A stretch of DNA of 16,465 bases from CAYMKL01 sp964390805 (GCA_964390805.1 CAYMKL010000143.1:1-16465); one strand, 5' to 3'; counted from the stretch's first letter, positions 6,956-14,410 are shown. The notes: generated from the letters alone by a model not told the origin. Program-made: numbers and translations.

Positions 6956-7817
6956 GGGCTATCACTATTCTATGTCAAGCTTGCCGCCGCCTCATAAGAG
7001 TCAGCATGCGCCAGCCGAGGCGATGAGAGAACGGATAATGGGCGTAAGCGAGCCCCGGAAGGGAAAGAGAAGGTTCTTTGCCATTACCTCACTAAACAGG
7101 AGCCGGTGGTACTGGGTTGTCTGGCCATCGCTAGGAGAGCTGCAAGCCTCCAAGGAGCCCCTGCTTCATACTGGCGAAGGATACGAGAAAACCAAAGCTG
7201 AAGCCGTCGAGAGAGCATTGGAGTTGGCAGGGACGGACGCTGAGCGGATCGCAGCCAAATACGCCAAGGCATATCATCGTAGCAAGGCTGACACGAGCCG
7301 GAAAGGAGCCCGCCATCGCATCACTGAGCCACCAGATACTCCTGTCGCGCAGGGGTTCTTGTATCGAGACGTCCGTGATGCTATGACAAGGCACTGGGAT
7401 TCAGTGCCGCATCGAGTCGTGAGGATAACAAGAAAGTACGTGTACGTTGAGCAACACCCATACTCTCCTGATGATCTGACAGGAAGCTGGCTGGATCAGG
7501 AGCGTCCCACTTTCCGGCTCGATCGTCAGGCGTTAGAGCAAGAAGGTTATGCGTTCATACCTGCGACCGCAACCATAGCAGATACAGAGGAGCCAATGTT
7601 TTTTACCAGGCCGCGCCACAAGTGTGTAGGATGGTATGGACGTCAACTGCCCAAGTGCCTGGGAGTGCTAGGCCTTTCTTGGCCTTGCACAGTGACAGAT
7701 GTGAAGGAAGCATACCGAAGGTTAGTCAAGCGTGCCCATCCTGACGGTGGAGGCAATCACGATAAGTTTCTAGCGCTGCAAGAGGCCTATGAGCAAGCGC
7801 TGCGGATGAGCCTCTGA
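6948..7817 (+). CDS. Protein with C-terminal J-domain and unrecognised N-terminal region
   Basis: The 289-aa product ends in a J-domain (about residues 237-289): LGLSWPCTVTDVKEAYRRL, then AHPDGGG with the HPD tripeptide at 264-266, then KFLALQEAYEQAL. J-domains stimulate the ATPase of DnaK-type Hsp70, so the protein probably recruits the chaperone to a client or surface defined by its N-terminal ~235 residues. Those are basic and predicted soluble, without signal, zinc motif or membrane segment. They include FFAITSLNRSRWYWVVWPS and a strand-like VVRITRKYVYVEQHPY. I do not recognise them. The GTG at 6948 is chosen because a purine-rich GGAGGGGAG precedes it and it overlaps the previous stop. 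ATGs at 6972, 7023 or 7038 are alternatives. Classic DnaJ has an N-terminal J-domain, so this order is unusual. A repeated terminator-promoter module follows. Confidence 0.8.
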   Translation: MSRGYHYSMSSLPPPHKSQHAPAEAMRERIMGVSEPRKGKRRFFAITSLNRSRWYWVVWPSLGELQASKEPLLHTGEGYEKTKAEAVERALELAGTDAERIAAKYAKAYHRSKADTSRKGARHRITEPPDTPVAQGFLYRDVRDAMTRHWDSVPHRVVRITRKYVYVEQHPYSPDDLTGSWLDQERPTFRLDRQALEQEGYAFIPATATIADTEEPMFFTRPRHKCVGWYGRQLPKCLGVLGLSWPCTVTDVKEAYRRLVKRAHPDGGGNHDKFLALQEAYEQALRMSL

Positions 7818-7838
7818 GAGTTTTGGTAAAATGGTGCT

Positions 7839-7860
7839 TCGCTTTCGGGGTAGAAAGCGA
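7839..7860 (+). other. Small hairpin after the J-domain gene
   Basis: TCGCTTTC at 7839-7846 and GAAAGCGA at 7853-7860 form a perfect 8-bp stem with a 6-base loop, 21 bases after the stop of the J-domain gene. No T-run follows, so it is not an obvious terminator. It may protect the mRNA 3' end or fold with the larger hairpin that starts 22 bases downstream. Confidence 0.4.
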
Positions 7861-7881
7861 CCTGACATTGCATGGTGAACT

Positions 7882-7934
7882 GTCGAAAAGCGAAGCGGGA
7901 GGTCTGAAACGCCTCTCGCTTTTGCTTTTCAGAC
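7882..7934 (+). terminator. Intrinsic terminator-like hairpin of module copy 1
   Basis: The inner stem AGCGGGAGG (7894-7902) pairs with CCTCTCGCT (7912-7920) around a 9-base loop. The outer stem GAAAAGC (7885-7891) pairs with GCTTTTC (7924-7930), extended by GTC/GAC with one bulge. A T-rich stretch starts at 7920. It would end the transcript that includes the J-domain gene. Confidence 0.65.
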
Positions 7935-7953
7935 TGGACAGCAGAACTGGTGG

Positions 7954-7982
7954 TTGACTTGCCAGGGTTTCTGCTGTACAAT
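7954..7982 (+). promoter_or_regulatory. Sigma70-type promoter of module copy 1
   Basis: TTGACT at 7954-7959, then exactly 17 bases, then TACAAT at 7977-7982. Transcription would start near 7989, giving the peptidase gene (ATG 8016) a leader of about 27 bases containing its ribosome binding site. Confidence 0.75.
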
Positions 7983-8015
7983 ATGAAGCAACAAGGACCT
8001 GAATGAGGTGATGCC

Positions 8016-10523
8016 ATGACGGACAAAGAGGAGAGAAGGAAAGTAACAGTCCGGCGACGTCGCCGCACCAAGCCTAAGCCCGAAGGCCGGGAGAGGGCCG
8101 AGGCCCCTCGTCGAAGGAGGCCCACCGACAGGGAAAAGGCAGCACCACCGCCCAGAAGAACAGAGCGAGAACAGAGGCCACCATCGCGGCCTCCGGTGCG
8201 CCCGCCGTCGGGTGCACCGTTGCCCTCGATTGGACAGTTGACTGGAGGAGGAGGGCGTAGCCCGCTGCTGTTCATCGGCCTGTTGGTGATATTGGGTATA
8301 TGCTTTGTGGTCGCTATGCCGTTCCTGGGCTCCGACGATTCGGGCGAGGTTGTCTCCAGTCTCCCGACCCCCACGTCTGAGCCGCGCACCCCCATCGTCC
8401 AGGCCAAACCGACGGCAACCCCCCGGCCTTTCGTCCCTCCGTCGGCGTCGTCGGAGGGGCAGGCGTGGCTGGTGATGCTCTACCAAGACGCCGACGACAA
8501 GATACTGGAGCAGGACATCTACGTGGACCTGAACGAGGCCGAGCGCGTGGGCTCCAGCGACCGTGTACATATCGTGGCCCAGGTAGACCGCTACAAAGCC
8601 GGATACCAGGGCGACGGCAACTGGGCCTCCACCAAACGCTTTTACGTTACTCAGGACGACGACTTGCAGAGGGTGGGCTCCCAGCAAGCGGCGGACTTGG
8701 GCGAGCTGAACATGTCCGATGGCGCTACGCTGGTTGACTTCGTCACCTGGGCGGTCGAGACCTTCCCGGCCGACAAGCACGTGCTGATCCTGTCGGATCA
8801 CGGCATGGGCTGGCCGGGCGGCTGGAGCGATCCCGCGCCGGGCGGCAGGGGCGATCCCAGCATCCCCCTGGCGTCCAGACTGGGCGACGAGCTGTACCTG
8901 ATGGAGATGGACGAGGCGCTGGAGGAGATTCGCGCCCGCACCGACCTGGCGCAGTTCGAACTGATCGGTATGGATGCCTGCCTGATGGGCCACCTGGAAG
9001 TCTTCAGCGCGCTGGCGCCCCATGCTCGCTACGCCGTGGCCTCGCAGGAGACAGAGCCCGCTCTGGGATGGGCCTACACGGGCTTCCTGGAGGCGCTGGT
9101 ACGGAATCCCGACATGGATGGCGCAGACCTGGGCCGCTGGATTGTCGAGAGCTACATCCAGGATGACCAGCGCATTGTGGACGACGAGGCCCGAGCCGAG
9201 TTGCTCAGCCGAGGCTCGCCGCTGGGGGGGCTCTTCGGCCTCTTCAGTGGTGGTGGGCAGACAGCCGAGCAACTGGCGCAACAGATGGGGCAAGGTATCA
9301 CGCTGACGGCCATTGACCTGGCAGCTATGCCGGAGTTGGTGGATAGCGTAAACAATCTGTCCTTCATCCTACAAGAAGCGAGTCAGCCCATCGTGGCCCG
9401 CGCACGGACCTACGCTCAATCCTTCACCAGCGTCTTTGGCCGTGATGTGCCGCCCTCCTACATTGACCTGGGCCACTTCGTCCAGTTGCTGAAGCGAGAG
9501 AGCGGCAATCGAGACGTGGCCCAGGCTGCCGACGGCGTGCTGGCCTCGCTTAGCAAGGCCGTCATCGCCGAAAAGCATGGGCCGAAGAAGCCGGGCGCGA
9601 CGGGCGTCTCCATCTACTTCCCCAACTCTCAGCTCTTCGGATCCCCTGTCACCGGCCCCGAATCGTACACGGCCATCGCCCGCCGCTTTGCCGACGTGTC
9701 CCTGTGGGACGATTTCCTGGCCTATCATTACGCAGGCCGTCCTTTTGAGCGGACGACCACTGAGCTCGTCGTTCCGGAGCCGGGAACAACCATCAGCGGG
9801 CCGGGGACTGGTGAGATCGCGCTCTCTCCCATCACCCTCTCCGATAGTGTGGCTGCTCCGGGCCGGCCAGTGATTCTGAGCGCCGACATCCGCGGCCAAA
9901 ACATCGGCTACGTCTACCTTTGGGTTGGCTTCTACGACCAGGACGCGAACTCCATCTTTGTGGCCGACATGGACTACCTGGAGAGCGATGACACCCGCGA
10001 GATGGACGGCGTGTACTATCCGGTCTGGCCTGAGGATGGCGAATTCACCATGGAGTTTGAGTGGGAGCCCCTGATGTTTGCCATCAGCGATGGCGTGGAC
10101 TACGTGGTGGCGCGTTTCACCCCGCAGAGCTACGGCGCTTCATGGGAGGAAGCCGTCTACACCGTAGATGGCACCTATACCTATGCCGATGGTGGCGAGT
10201 CCCGCTACGCGCGACTGTACTTCCGCGATGGCTACCTGCGACAGGTGTTTGGTTTTACGGGTGAGGGCGGGACGGGCGCACCGCGCGAGATCATCCCGCA
10301 ATCTGGGGATACCTTCACCGTCCTGGAGAAATGGATGGACCTGGACCAGCGTGGGAAGGTCGTGGAAGTTGTCGCGCAGGCAGGAGGCATCCTGACCTTC
10401 GGCGACCAGATGTTTACGTGGGAGGAGCTGGACGCCGCGCTAGGTGAATACATCGTCGGCTTTATTGTCGAGGACCTGGATGGGAACACTTACGAGGCGT
10501 ACGAGAAGGTGGCCGTAGAGTAG
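8016..10523 (+). CDS. Membrane-anchored C11 (clostripain-like) cysteine peptidase
   Basis: This 835-aa protein is predicted to cleave proteins or peptides outside the membrane. Residues 1-80 are strikingly rich in Arg, Pro and Glu. One transmembrane segment spans about 83-104 (LLFIGLLVILGICFVV), then a Pro/Thr-rich linker to ~146. The C11 peptidase domain runs from AWLVMLYQDADDKI (150) to about 575. The catalytic dyad is visible as His262 in LSDHGMGWPGGW and Cys322 in GMDACLMGHLEVF. C11 enzymes usually cut after Arg or Lys (family knowledge). From ~590 a beta-rich C-terminal region follows (VYLWVGFYDQDANSIFVADM, VVEVVAQAGGILTFGDQMF) of unknown role. ATG 8016 has GAGGTGA at 8005-8011. Its own promoter lies in the module directly upstream. 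The small membrane gene that starts 5 bases later is probably co-transcribed. The 454-aa minus-strand frame opposite is a shadow. Confidence 0.9.
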   Translation: MTDKEERRKVTVRRRRRTKPKPEGRERAEAPRRRRPTDREKAAPPPRRTEREQRPPSRPPVRPPSGAPLPSIGQLTGGGGRSPLLFIGLLVILGICFVVAMPFLGSDDSGEVVSSLPTPTSEPRTPIVQAKPTATPRPFVPPSASSEGQAWLVMLYQDADDKILEQDIYVDLNEAERVGSSDRVHIVAQVDRYKAGYQGDGNWASTKRFYVTQDDDLQRVGSQQAADLGELNMSDGATLVDFVTWAVETFPADKHVLILSDHGMGWPGGWSDPAPGGRGDPSIPLASRLGDELYLMEMDEALEEIRARTDLAQFELIGMDACLMGHLEVFSALAPHARYAVASQETEPALGWAYTGFLEALVRNPDMDGADLGRWIVESYIQDDQRIVDDEARAELLSRGSPLGGLFGLFSGGGQTAEQLAQQMGQGITLTAIDLAAMPELVDSVNNLSFILQEASQPIVARARTYAQSFTSVFGRDVPPSYIDLGHFVQLLKRESGNRDVAQAADGVLASLSKAVIAEKHGPKKPGATGVSIYFPNSQLFGSPVTGPESYTAIARRFADVSLWDDFLAYHYAGRPFERTTTELVVPEPGTTISGPGTGEIALSPITLSDSVAAPGRPVILSADIRGQNIGYVYLWVGFYDQDANSIFVADMDYLESDDTREMDGVYYPVWPEDGEFTMEFEWEPLMFAISDGVDYVVARFTPQSYGASWEEAVYTVDGTYTYADGGESRYARLYFRDGYLRQVFGFTGEGGTGAPREIIPQSGDTFTVLEKWMDLDQRGKVVEVVAQAGGILTFGDQMFTWEELDAALGEYIVGFIVEDLDGNTYEAYEKVAVE

Positions 10524-10528
10524 ATCAT

Positions 10529-11017
10529 ATGGGAGACAATGGGCAATCTCCACTGAGGCAGCGAGGAGGGTGGAAGACAAAACTCCTGATCCTTCTGGCG
10601 GGCCTGATTCTCTTGGGGATGGGCTCGCTCATCTGGGCCGAATCTGTGAATCGTCACCAGGCATCTACCTATGGAATTGCCGATCCATCAAGCGCTGCTC
10701 TGAGGATAGAAAACAGAACCAGCGATTTCGCCATCACGAGGGTTACTCTCCAGAACACTGCGGGGTCTGTGGCCGTCCGCGACGTGGGTCATGAGATAGG
10801 CATGGGCGAGGAAGCCGTAGTCGAAATCACGCCGGGAGCCTATCTCGTCATGGTATTCTATGGGGAAACTACCCAGACGGTTGCGGGGAGGCCAAGAGGT
10901 TCTCTGAACGCATCCTTCACGGTCTCTCCGGGGCAGGCGGTGATCTTGTGTTTGCAGGGTGGACGTTCGTCTCCCGAAGGCCTCATCTTCCTCCCCCCAG
11001 AGCTAGTGTTCAAGTAG
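10529..11017 (+). CDS. Small membrane-anchored protein of unknown function
   Basis: The 162-aa protein has a positively charged start, one transmembrane segment at about residues 17-37 (TKLLILLAGLILLGMGSLIW), and a ~120-residue outer part predicted to be mostly beta-strand: ALRIENRTSDFAITRVTLQN, then VEITPGAYLVMVFYGET and FTVSPGQAVILCLQG. The strand pattern resembles a single immunoglobulin-like or carboxypeptidase-regulatory-like sandwich, but I do not recognise the family. The ATG starts 5 bases after the C11 peptidase stop. No good ribosome binding site is seen, so translation probably depends on coupling. The arrangement suggests a partner, substrate or inhibitor of the peptidase (inference from adjacency only). 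Confidence 0.7.
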   Translation: MGDNGQSPLRQRGGWKTKLLILLAGLILLGMGSLIWAESVNRHQASTYGIADPSSAALRIENRTSDFAITRVTLQNTAGSVAVRDVGHEIGMGEEAVVEITPGAYLVMVFYGETTQTVAGRPRGSLNASFTVSPGQAVILCLQGGRSSPEGLIFLPPELVFK

Positions 11018-11102
11018 CCGCGTAGAGAGTGGGGTAAGAGGGCTGCATCCCAGTGCTTCTGAGGGACTGGGGGTGCTGAATCTGACTGCCTGCAAAAATG
11101 GA
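11018..11102 (+). other. Short intergenic stretch with a weak hairpin
   Basis: CCCAGT at 11049-11054 and ACTGGG at 11066-11071 form a 6-bp stem with an 11-base loop, extended outside by GCA/TGC. No T-run follows directly. The strong hairpin of module copy 2 begins at 11103. Nothing else is seen here. Confidence 0.3.
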
Positions 11103-11129
11103 AGCGGGAGGTCTAAGATGCCTCCCGCT
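11103..11129 (+). terminator. Hairpin of module copy 2
   Basis: AGCGGGAGG at 11103-11111 pairs perfectly with CCTCCCGCT at 11121-11129 around a 9-base loop. The tail CTTGCTGTT is only moderately T-rich, so termination may be partial. It would end the peptidase/small-membrane-protein transcript. Confidence 0.55.
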
Positions 11130-11160
11130 CTTGCTGTTCGGACTGGGCCTCGTATGGTGG

Positions 11161-11189
11161 TTGACCTGCAAGGGCCTCTGCTGTATAAT
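11161..11189 (+). promoter_or_regulatory. Near-consensus sigma70 promoter of module copy 2
   Basis: TTGACC at 11161-11166, 17-base spacer, TATAAT at 11184-11189. The predicted start near 11196 gives a ~43-base leader to the ATG at 11239, which has GAGGAG at 11227-11232. Confidence 0.8.
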
Positions 11190-11238
11190 GGTGCAGCGTC
11201 AGTAGACCGAGACCCCGAGGCGTTCTGAGGAGTACGGT

Positions 11239-11826
11239 ATGCTCAAGCCGGTTTACAAGATTGGCATCATCACCATCGTGCTGGTAGGAATAGGCGTTGG
11301 CGTATTCCTGTTGTTCGCGATCCTTCCAAATGCTATCCGAGAACAACTGACTGGAGAGACACCACAGGCCGAGATTACGGCATGCTTGCAGGCCATTCTT
11401 CGGCATGATAGGGCAGCGGCTTTGGATTTGTGGGAGCCACAAGCGCCCGATCCAGAACAATATGACGCCCTACGCCAACGTCGCGAGAAGGTCACTGACG
11501 AATTGCTTGCCATAGGAATGACGGACTTCACTGTTTTTGAGCCCGAATGGTGGACCACCTGCTGTGAGCCGCAGGTAACCTGTAGCTCGCGCAACGCAGG
11601 TGGAGCACGCGTACCGGTTCAGATACTAGACGACAAAGGAAAACCTCTGCGCTACACGTTTGATGTCTTTGCGCGTGAGCAACCGTATTGGGGCGATGCG
11701 ATGGGTAATCCACCTCGACATTGGGTTATACGAGACGCTTACGCCTCGGGCCAAGAGCCTTTGTTCTGGCGATTTGTGTATGAATCTCACATCCAGTTCC
11801 TCGAATGGAAATCCACTACACCATAG
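11239..11826 (+). CDS. Membrane-anchored protein of unknown function, possibly NTF2-like
   Basis: This 195-aa protein has one N-terminal transmembrane segment (about residues 8-29, GIITIVLVGIGVGVFLLFAI) and an outer domain of ~165 residues. The domain starts with a helix pair (AEITACLQAILRHDRAAALD) and continues with beta-rich sequence ending FWRFVYESHIQFLEW. The layout of helices followed by a curved sheet, with a repeated theme of small-residue-limited substitution, recalls NTF2-like or DUF4878-type lipoprotein domains, but this is weak. Two adjacent cysteines (TTCCEPQVTCSS) stand out and may form disulphides outside the cell. ATG 11239 has GAGGAG six bases upstream and the copy 2 promoter 50 bases upstream. 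The aminotransferase begins 22 bases after the stop, so the gene probably heads that operon. Confidence 0.7.
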   Translation: MLKPVYKIGIITIVLVGIGVGVFLLFAILPNAIREQLTGETPQAEITACLQAILRHDRAAALDLWEPQAPDPEQYDALRQRREKVTDELLAIGMTDFTVFEPEWWTTCCEPQVTCSSRNAGGARVPVQILDDKGKPLRYTFDVFAREQPYWGDAMGNPPRHWVIRDAYASGQEPLFWRFVYESHIQFLEWKSTTP

Positions 11827-11848
11827 GTGCATTAGCGAGGGAGAGAAT

Positions 11849-13033
11849 ATGAGTCACGTCTTGAGATGCTCCGGCTACGAAATCGTTAAAACGGGTATAG
11901 TCCGAGGGCAAGGTTGCTACCTGTATGATGTTGACGACAAGAGATATGTTGATTTCGAAGCAGGGGTGTGGTGCACGGCGTTGGGACGCAGTCATTGGCC
12001 AGTCAATCAAGCCATACGAACGCAGATTGAGCGGATCACTCACCTGGGCTATCGCTATACAGATGTCGTCGTCGAAGAGGCAGCGGTGGAGGTCTTGAGC
12101 ACAGTTGCGCTCTCTGACGGGAAGTGCATCTTCCTGAGCTCAGGCAGTGAGGCCGTTGAGTTTGGAGTACAGATTGCGAGACGCATTACGGGCCAACCTC
12201 TGCTTCTTACGCTGTCAGATTCATACCTGGCGGCATACGGCTCCGCTGGAAGGAAAGGCCCAGAAGAGTGGGTTTGCTTCGATTGGGGCGTGTGTGTCCC
12301 TTGTCCTCACAAAGACGAATGTGACCCGCAGTGTGGCCACTTGGGGGAGATTCCTTTCGAAAGCATCGGAGGATTGGTGTTTGAACCGGGGAGTACAGGA
12401 GGCTTGGTCAAATTGCCCCCCAAGCAACTCGTTCAAACCCTTGTCAGCAGCGTCAAGCGACAGCAAGGTTTGGTGGTGGTGGATGAAGTCACCACGGGAT
12501 TGGGGCGTACTGGGGCATGGTACGGGTTTCAACATTATGCGCTTCAGCCAGACATTGTTGCTTTGGGAAAGGGATTGGGCAACGGGTATCCGGTGAGTGC
12601 AGTCGTGATGACGCACGACGTAGCTGATAGGTTGGAAACCAGTGCATTTCGATATGCACAATCCCATCAGAATGACTCACTGGGGTCTGTCATAGCCAAG
12701 GAAGTCGTCACTGTGATTCGAGAAGAGGGGTTGGTTGAGAGAAGCCAAAGAGTAGGGGCACACTTTCTGCACGAACTGAGACTTCTTGGAGAAAGGCACG
12801 ATGTTGTCAAAGAAGTACGTGGCAGAGGGTTGATGATAGCAGTAGAATTCCAGGGCGACGATGGGCACTTCTCGTTGACCTCGGTGCATCGTCAGCTCGC
12901 AGAAAGAGGGTTTCTGGTTGGCTTCAAACCTGTGGCGAATCTTCTGCGGTTTTATCCTGCTTTGACAATAGGAGAAGAGGACATTGCACAGCTTTTGGAG
13001 AACATGAACCACATCTTGGGAGGCTTGAGGTAA
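11849..13033 (+). CDS. Class III PLP-dependent aminotransferase with Cys-rich loop
   Basis: This 394-aa cytosolic enzyme is expected to move an amino group, often an omega-amino group, between a substrate and an oxo acid using pyridoxal phosphate. Fold type I class III features are all visible: LYDVDDKRYVDFEAG near the start, phosphate-binding SSGSEAVE (Ser98-Glu104), VVVDEVTTGLGRTG with Asp212 for the pyridine nitrogen, and Lys241 in VALGKGLGNGYPVSAVV as the Schiff-base lysine. EVRGRGLMIAVEF is the C-terminal domain signature. A Cys-rich loop (Cys149-x2-Cys152-x5-Cys158-x3-Cys162) resembles the CPF...C...C loop of some 4-aminobutyrate-type members. The substrate is not identifiable. ATG 11849 has GAGGGAGA just upstream. 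A longer frame back to 11660 overlaps the previous gene and is rejected. The gene lacks typical partner genes nearby. Confidence 0.88.
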   Translation: MSHVLRCSGYEIVKTGIVRGQGCYLYDVDDKRYVDFEAGVWCTALGRSHWPVNQAIRTQIERITHLGYRYTDVVVEEAAVEVLSTVALSDGKCIFLSSGSEAVEFGVQIARRITGQPLLLTLSDSYLAAYGSAGRKGPEEWVCFDWGVCVPCPHKDECDPQCGHLGEIPFESIGGLVFEPGSTGGLVKLPPKQLVQTLVSSVKRQQGLVVVDEVTTGLGRTGAWYGFQHYALQPDIVALGKGLGNGYPVSAVVMTHDVADRLETSAFRYAQSHQNDSLGSVIAKEVVTVIREEGLVERSQRVGAHFLHELRLLGERHDVVKEVRGRGLMIAVEFQGDDGHFSLTSVHRQLAERGFLVGFKPVANLLRFYPALTIGEEDIAQLLENMNHILGGLR

Positions 13034-13047
13034 TTCCCTACTCAGCC

Positions 13048-13143
13048 ACCCTCCCGCAGGTTGCGATTAATGATGCTTTGCCCCTGAGCCAAGAACTGGA
13101 TCTGCGAGTTTCGGGCCAAAAGGGGCCAAACCTGCGGGAGGGT
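13048..13143. repeat. 96-bp unit with perfect 15-bp terminal inverted repeats
   Basis: ACCCTCCCGCAGGTT at 13048-13062 recurs as its exact reverse complement at 13129-13143, separated by 66 bases. The unit fills most of the gap between the aminotransferase and the methyltransferase. It has no coding potential I trust. The shape fits a miniature mobile element, or a long-range RNA hairpin that separates the two genes. No clear flanking direct repeat was found by eye. Confidence 0.6.
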
Positions 13144-13197
13144 AACGTACCCAAGGCTTGGGATGAGTTGCTGCGGTGCTCAAATCCTGTGGCGAGG

Positions 13198-13902
13198 ATG
13201 GAAGAGGTGAGACGGTCGGACAACCCCACACCCCACAAATCATCAGACTATGACCGCAAGGTCAGGCAGACGATCCCGTCCTACGAGACAATGCACCTGG
13301 AGGTAGTTGACCTGGTCAAAGAGGTAAAGCCTGACGTTGCTTGTTGGCTGGATACAGGTTGTGGTACAGGATACCTGGTTGAAGTCGCCTTACCGCTCTT
13401 CCCGCAAACGCTGTTCCTTCTGGCAGATCCTTCGGAAGCCATGTTGCAGCAAGCGGCGAAGCGACTTCAAGGCGTGAGTGGTACACAGTTGCAGTTTCTT
13501 CGACCTGTGGGGAGCAAGGGGCTGGCCTCCCAGATAGGGGATATGGTTCCTCAAGTTATCACAGCCATTCAGTGCCATCACTACTTGGAGCCGCTGGAGC
13601 GACGTGAAGCCGTCCAATCGTGTTACCACGTATTGGAAGATGATGGTCTGTTCATCACGTTTGAGAACATCACGCCATGCACAGAGAGGGGTGTCCAGAT
13701 CGGCTTGGGGCGTTGGAAACGCTTTCAGACGGGGCAAGGGCGGTCTCTTCCGACGGTGGAGAATCACCTCAAGCGATTCGGTGTCAACTATTTTCCCATC
13801 ACGATGAGTGAGCATATCGAGTTGTTGCAGGCAGTTGGCTTTCAAACCGTTGAGCTGTTCTGGCTTTCCCAGATGCAGGCAGGCTTCTACGCTATCAAGT
13901 GA
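13198..13902 (+). CDS. Class I SAM-dependent methyltransferase
   Basis: The product is about 234 aa and should transfer a methyl group from S-adenosylmethionine to an unidentified small molecule. Motif I reads LDTGCGTGYL (residues 51-60), and the acidic residue after the second strand is in LLADPSEAML (Asp77). QVITAIQCHHYLE lies at the motif IV position and LEDDGLFITFENI at post-motif III. The N-terminal YDRKVRQTIPSYETMHLEV is typical of small ubiE/BioC-like methyltransferases annotated only as class I. ATG 13198 is chosen because the family-like sequence begins soon after. GAGG lies immediately before it, and GTG 13207 with GAAGAG upstream is an alternative. The frame is open back to 13078, but that stretch lies in the inverted-repeat unit. 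It is followed after 18 bases by a GNAT gene. Confidence 0.85.
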   Translation: MEEVRRSDNPTPHKSSDYDRKVRQTIPSYETMHLEVVDLVKEVKPDVACWLDTGCGTGYLVEVALPLFPQTLFLLADPSEAMLQQAAKRLQGVSGTQLQFLRPVGSKGLASQIGDMVPQVITAIQCHHYLEPLERREAVQSCYHVLEDDGLFITFENITPCTERGVQIGLGRWKRFQTGQGRSLPTVENHLKRFGVNYFPITMSEHIELLQAVGFQTVELFWLSQMQAGFYAIK

Positions 13903-13920
13903 GAGAGCGGTTTGTTACAC

Positions 13921-14379
13921 ATGGAGATTACGATTCGACCAGCAACCCTTGATGACGTCTCAATTCTGATAGGGTTCGTACAGGCATATTACGTATACGA
14001 CAAGATCCTCTTCGATGAAGCGGCATCACGCGCTGCACTGACAGACTTGTTAACTCACGAACAGCTTGGACGAGTTTGGCTCGTTTGCGCCGACCGCCAA
14101 CCCATTGGTTATGCCGTGCTCGCTTTCGGCTACAGTCTTGAATACCATGGGCGGGATGCGTCTCTTGATGAACTGTACCTTGAGGAAAGCCATCGTGGGC
14201 AGGGCATCGGTACCCAGGTCATGCATCACCTTGAGGCGGCTGCGAGATCGTTGGGCATTCGGGCGATCCATCTGGAAGTAGAGCGCGACAATGAGAGGGC
14301 GCAACGATTCTACGAGTCGTTGGGGTTCGAAGCCCGAAGACGGTTCTTCTCGATGAGCAAGCGACTGGGCCACGATTGA
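13921..14379 (+). CDS. GNAT-family N-acetyltransferase
   Basis: This 152-aa enzyme is predicted to transfer an acetyl group from acetyl-CoA to an amine. GNAT motifs appear in order: an N-terminal strand with ITIRPATLDDVSIL, the central LVCADRQPIGYAVLAF, then motif A as DELYLEESHRGQGIGTQVM, where the pyrophosphate loop is RGQGIG, and motif B as NERAQRFYESLGF. The length is normal for a single-domain GNAT. The substrate is unknown. ATG 13921 gives the usual MEITIRPA start. A TTG at 13912 would add three residues. No strong ribosome binding site is seen, and the gene begins only 18 bases after the methyltransferase stop, so it is probably translated by coupling on the same mRNA. Confidence 0.88.
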   Translation: MEITIRPATLDDVSILIGFVQAYYVYDKILFDEAASRAALTDLLTHEQLGRVWLVCADRQPIGYAVLAFGYSLEYHGRDASLDELYLEESHRGQGIGTQVMHHLEAAARSLGIRAIHLEVERDNERAQRFYESLGFEARRRFFSMSKRLGHD

Positions 14380-14410
14380 TCTGTCGCATGTGGAGCGCAT
14401 TTCTTGAGGT

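Larger units (their letters stand above)
7882..7985 (+). repeat. Terminator-promoter module, copy 1
   Basis: This is one of three related ~100-base intergenic units in the window, all in plus orientation (others at 11103-11190 and 16295-16395). Shared parts in order are the hairpin AGCGGGAGG...CCTCTCGCT, a T-rich stretch, a conserved linker around GACTGG, GGTGGTTGACT, a GGGTTTCTGCTG-like spacer, and TACAAT. Copy 1 is the most diverged: it has one G-U pair in the inner stem and -10 TACAAT instead of TATAAT. It separates the J-domain gene from the peptidase gene. Confidence 0.85.
11103..11190 (+). repeat. Terminator-promoter module, copy 2
   Basis: This is the second copy of the unit also at 7882-7985 and 16295-16395. 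It carries a perfect inner stem AGCGGGAGG / CCTCCCGCT, the linker TTCGGACTGGGC, GGTGGTTGACC, the spacer core TGCAAGGGCCTCTGCTG and TATAAT. It lacks the outer stem present in copies 1 and 3, and its T-run is weak (CTTGCTGTTC). Confidence 0.87.

Noticed and set aside
7929..9293. 454-aa minus-strand frame opposite the C11 peptidase
   Set aside because: The plus strand carries the HGMGW and DACLMG peptidase motifs, a membrane span and a good start. The antisense frame is His/Arg/Gly-rich without motifs.
11660..11848. Longer aminotransferase start
   Set aside because: It would overlap 167 bases of the preceding gene. ATG 11849 has a ribosome binding site and gives the normal family start.
13078..13197. 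Longer methyltransferase start
   Set aside because: The extra 40 residues lie across the 96-bp inverted-repeat unit and do not look like protein.
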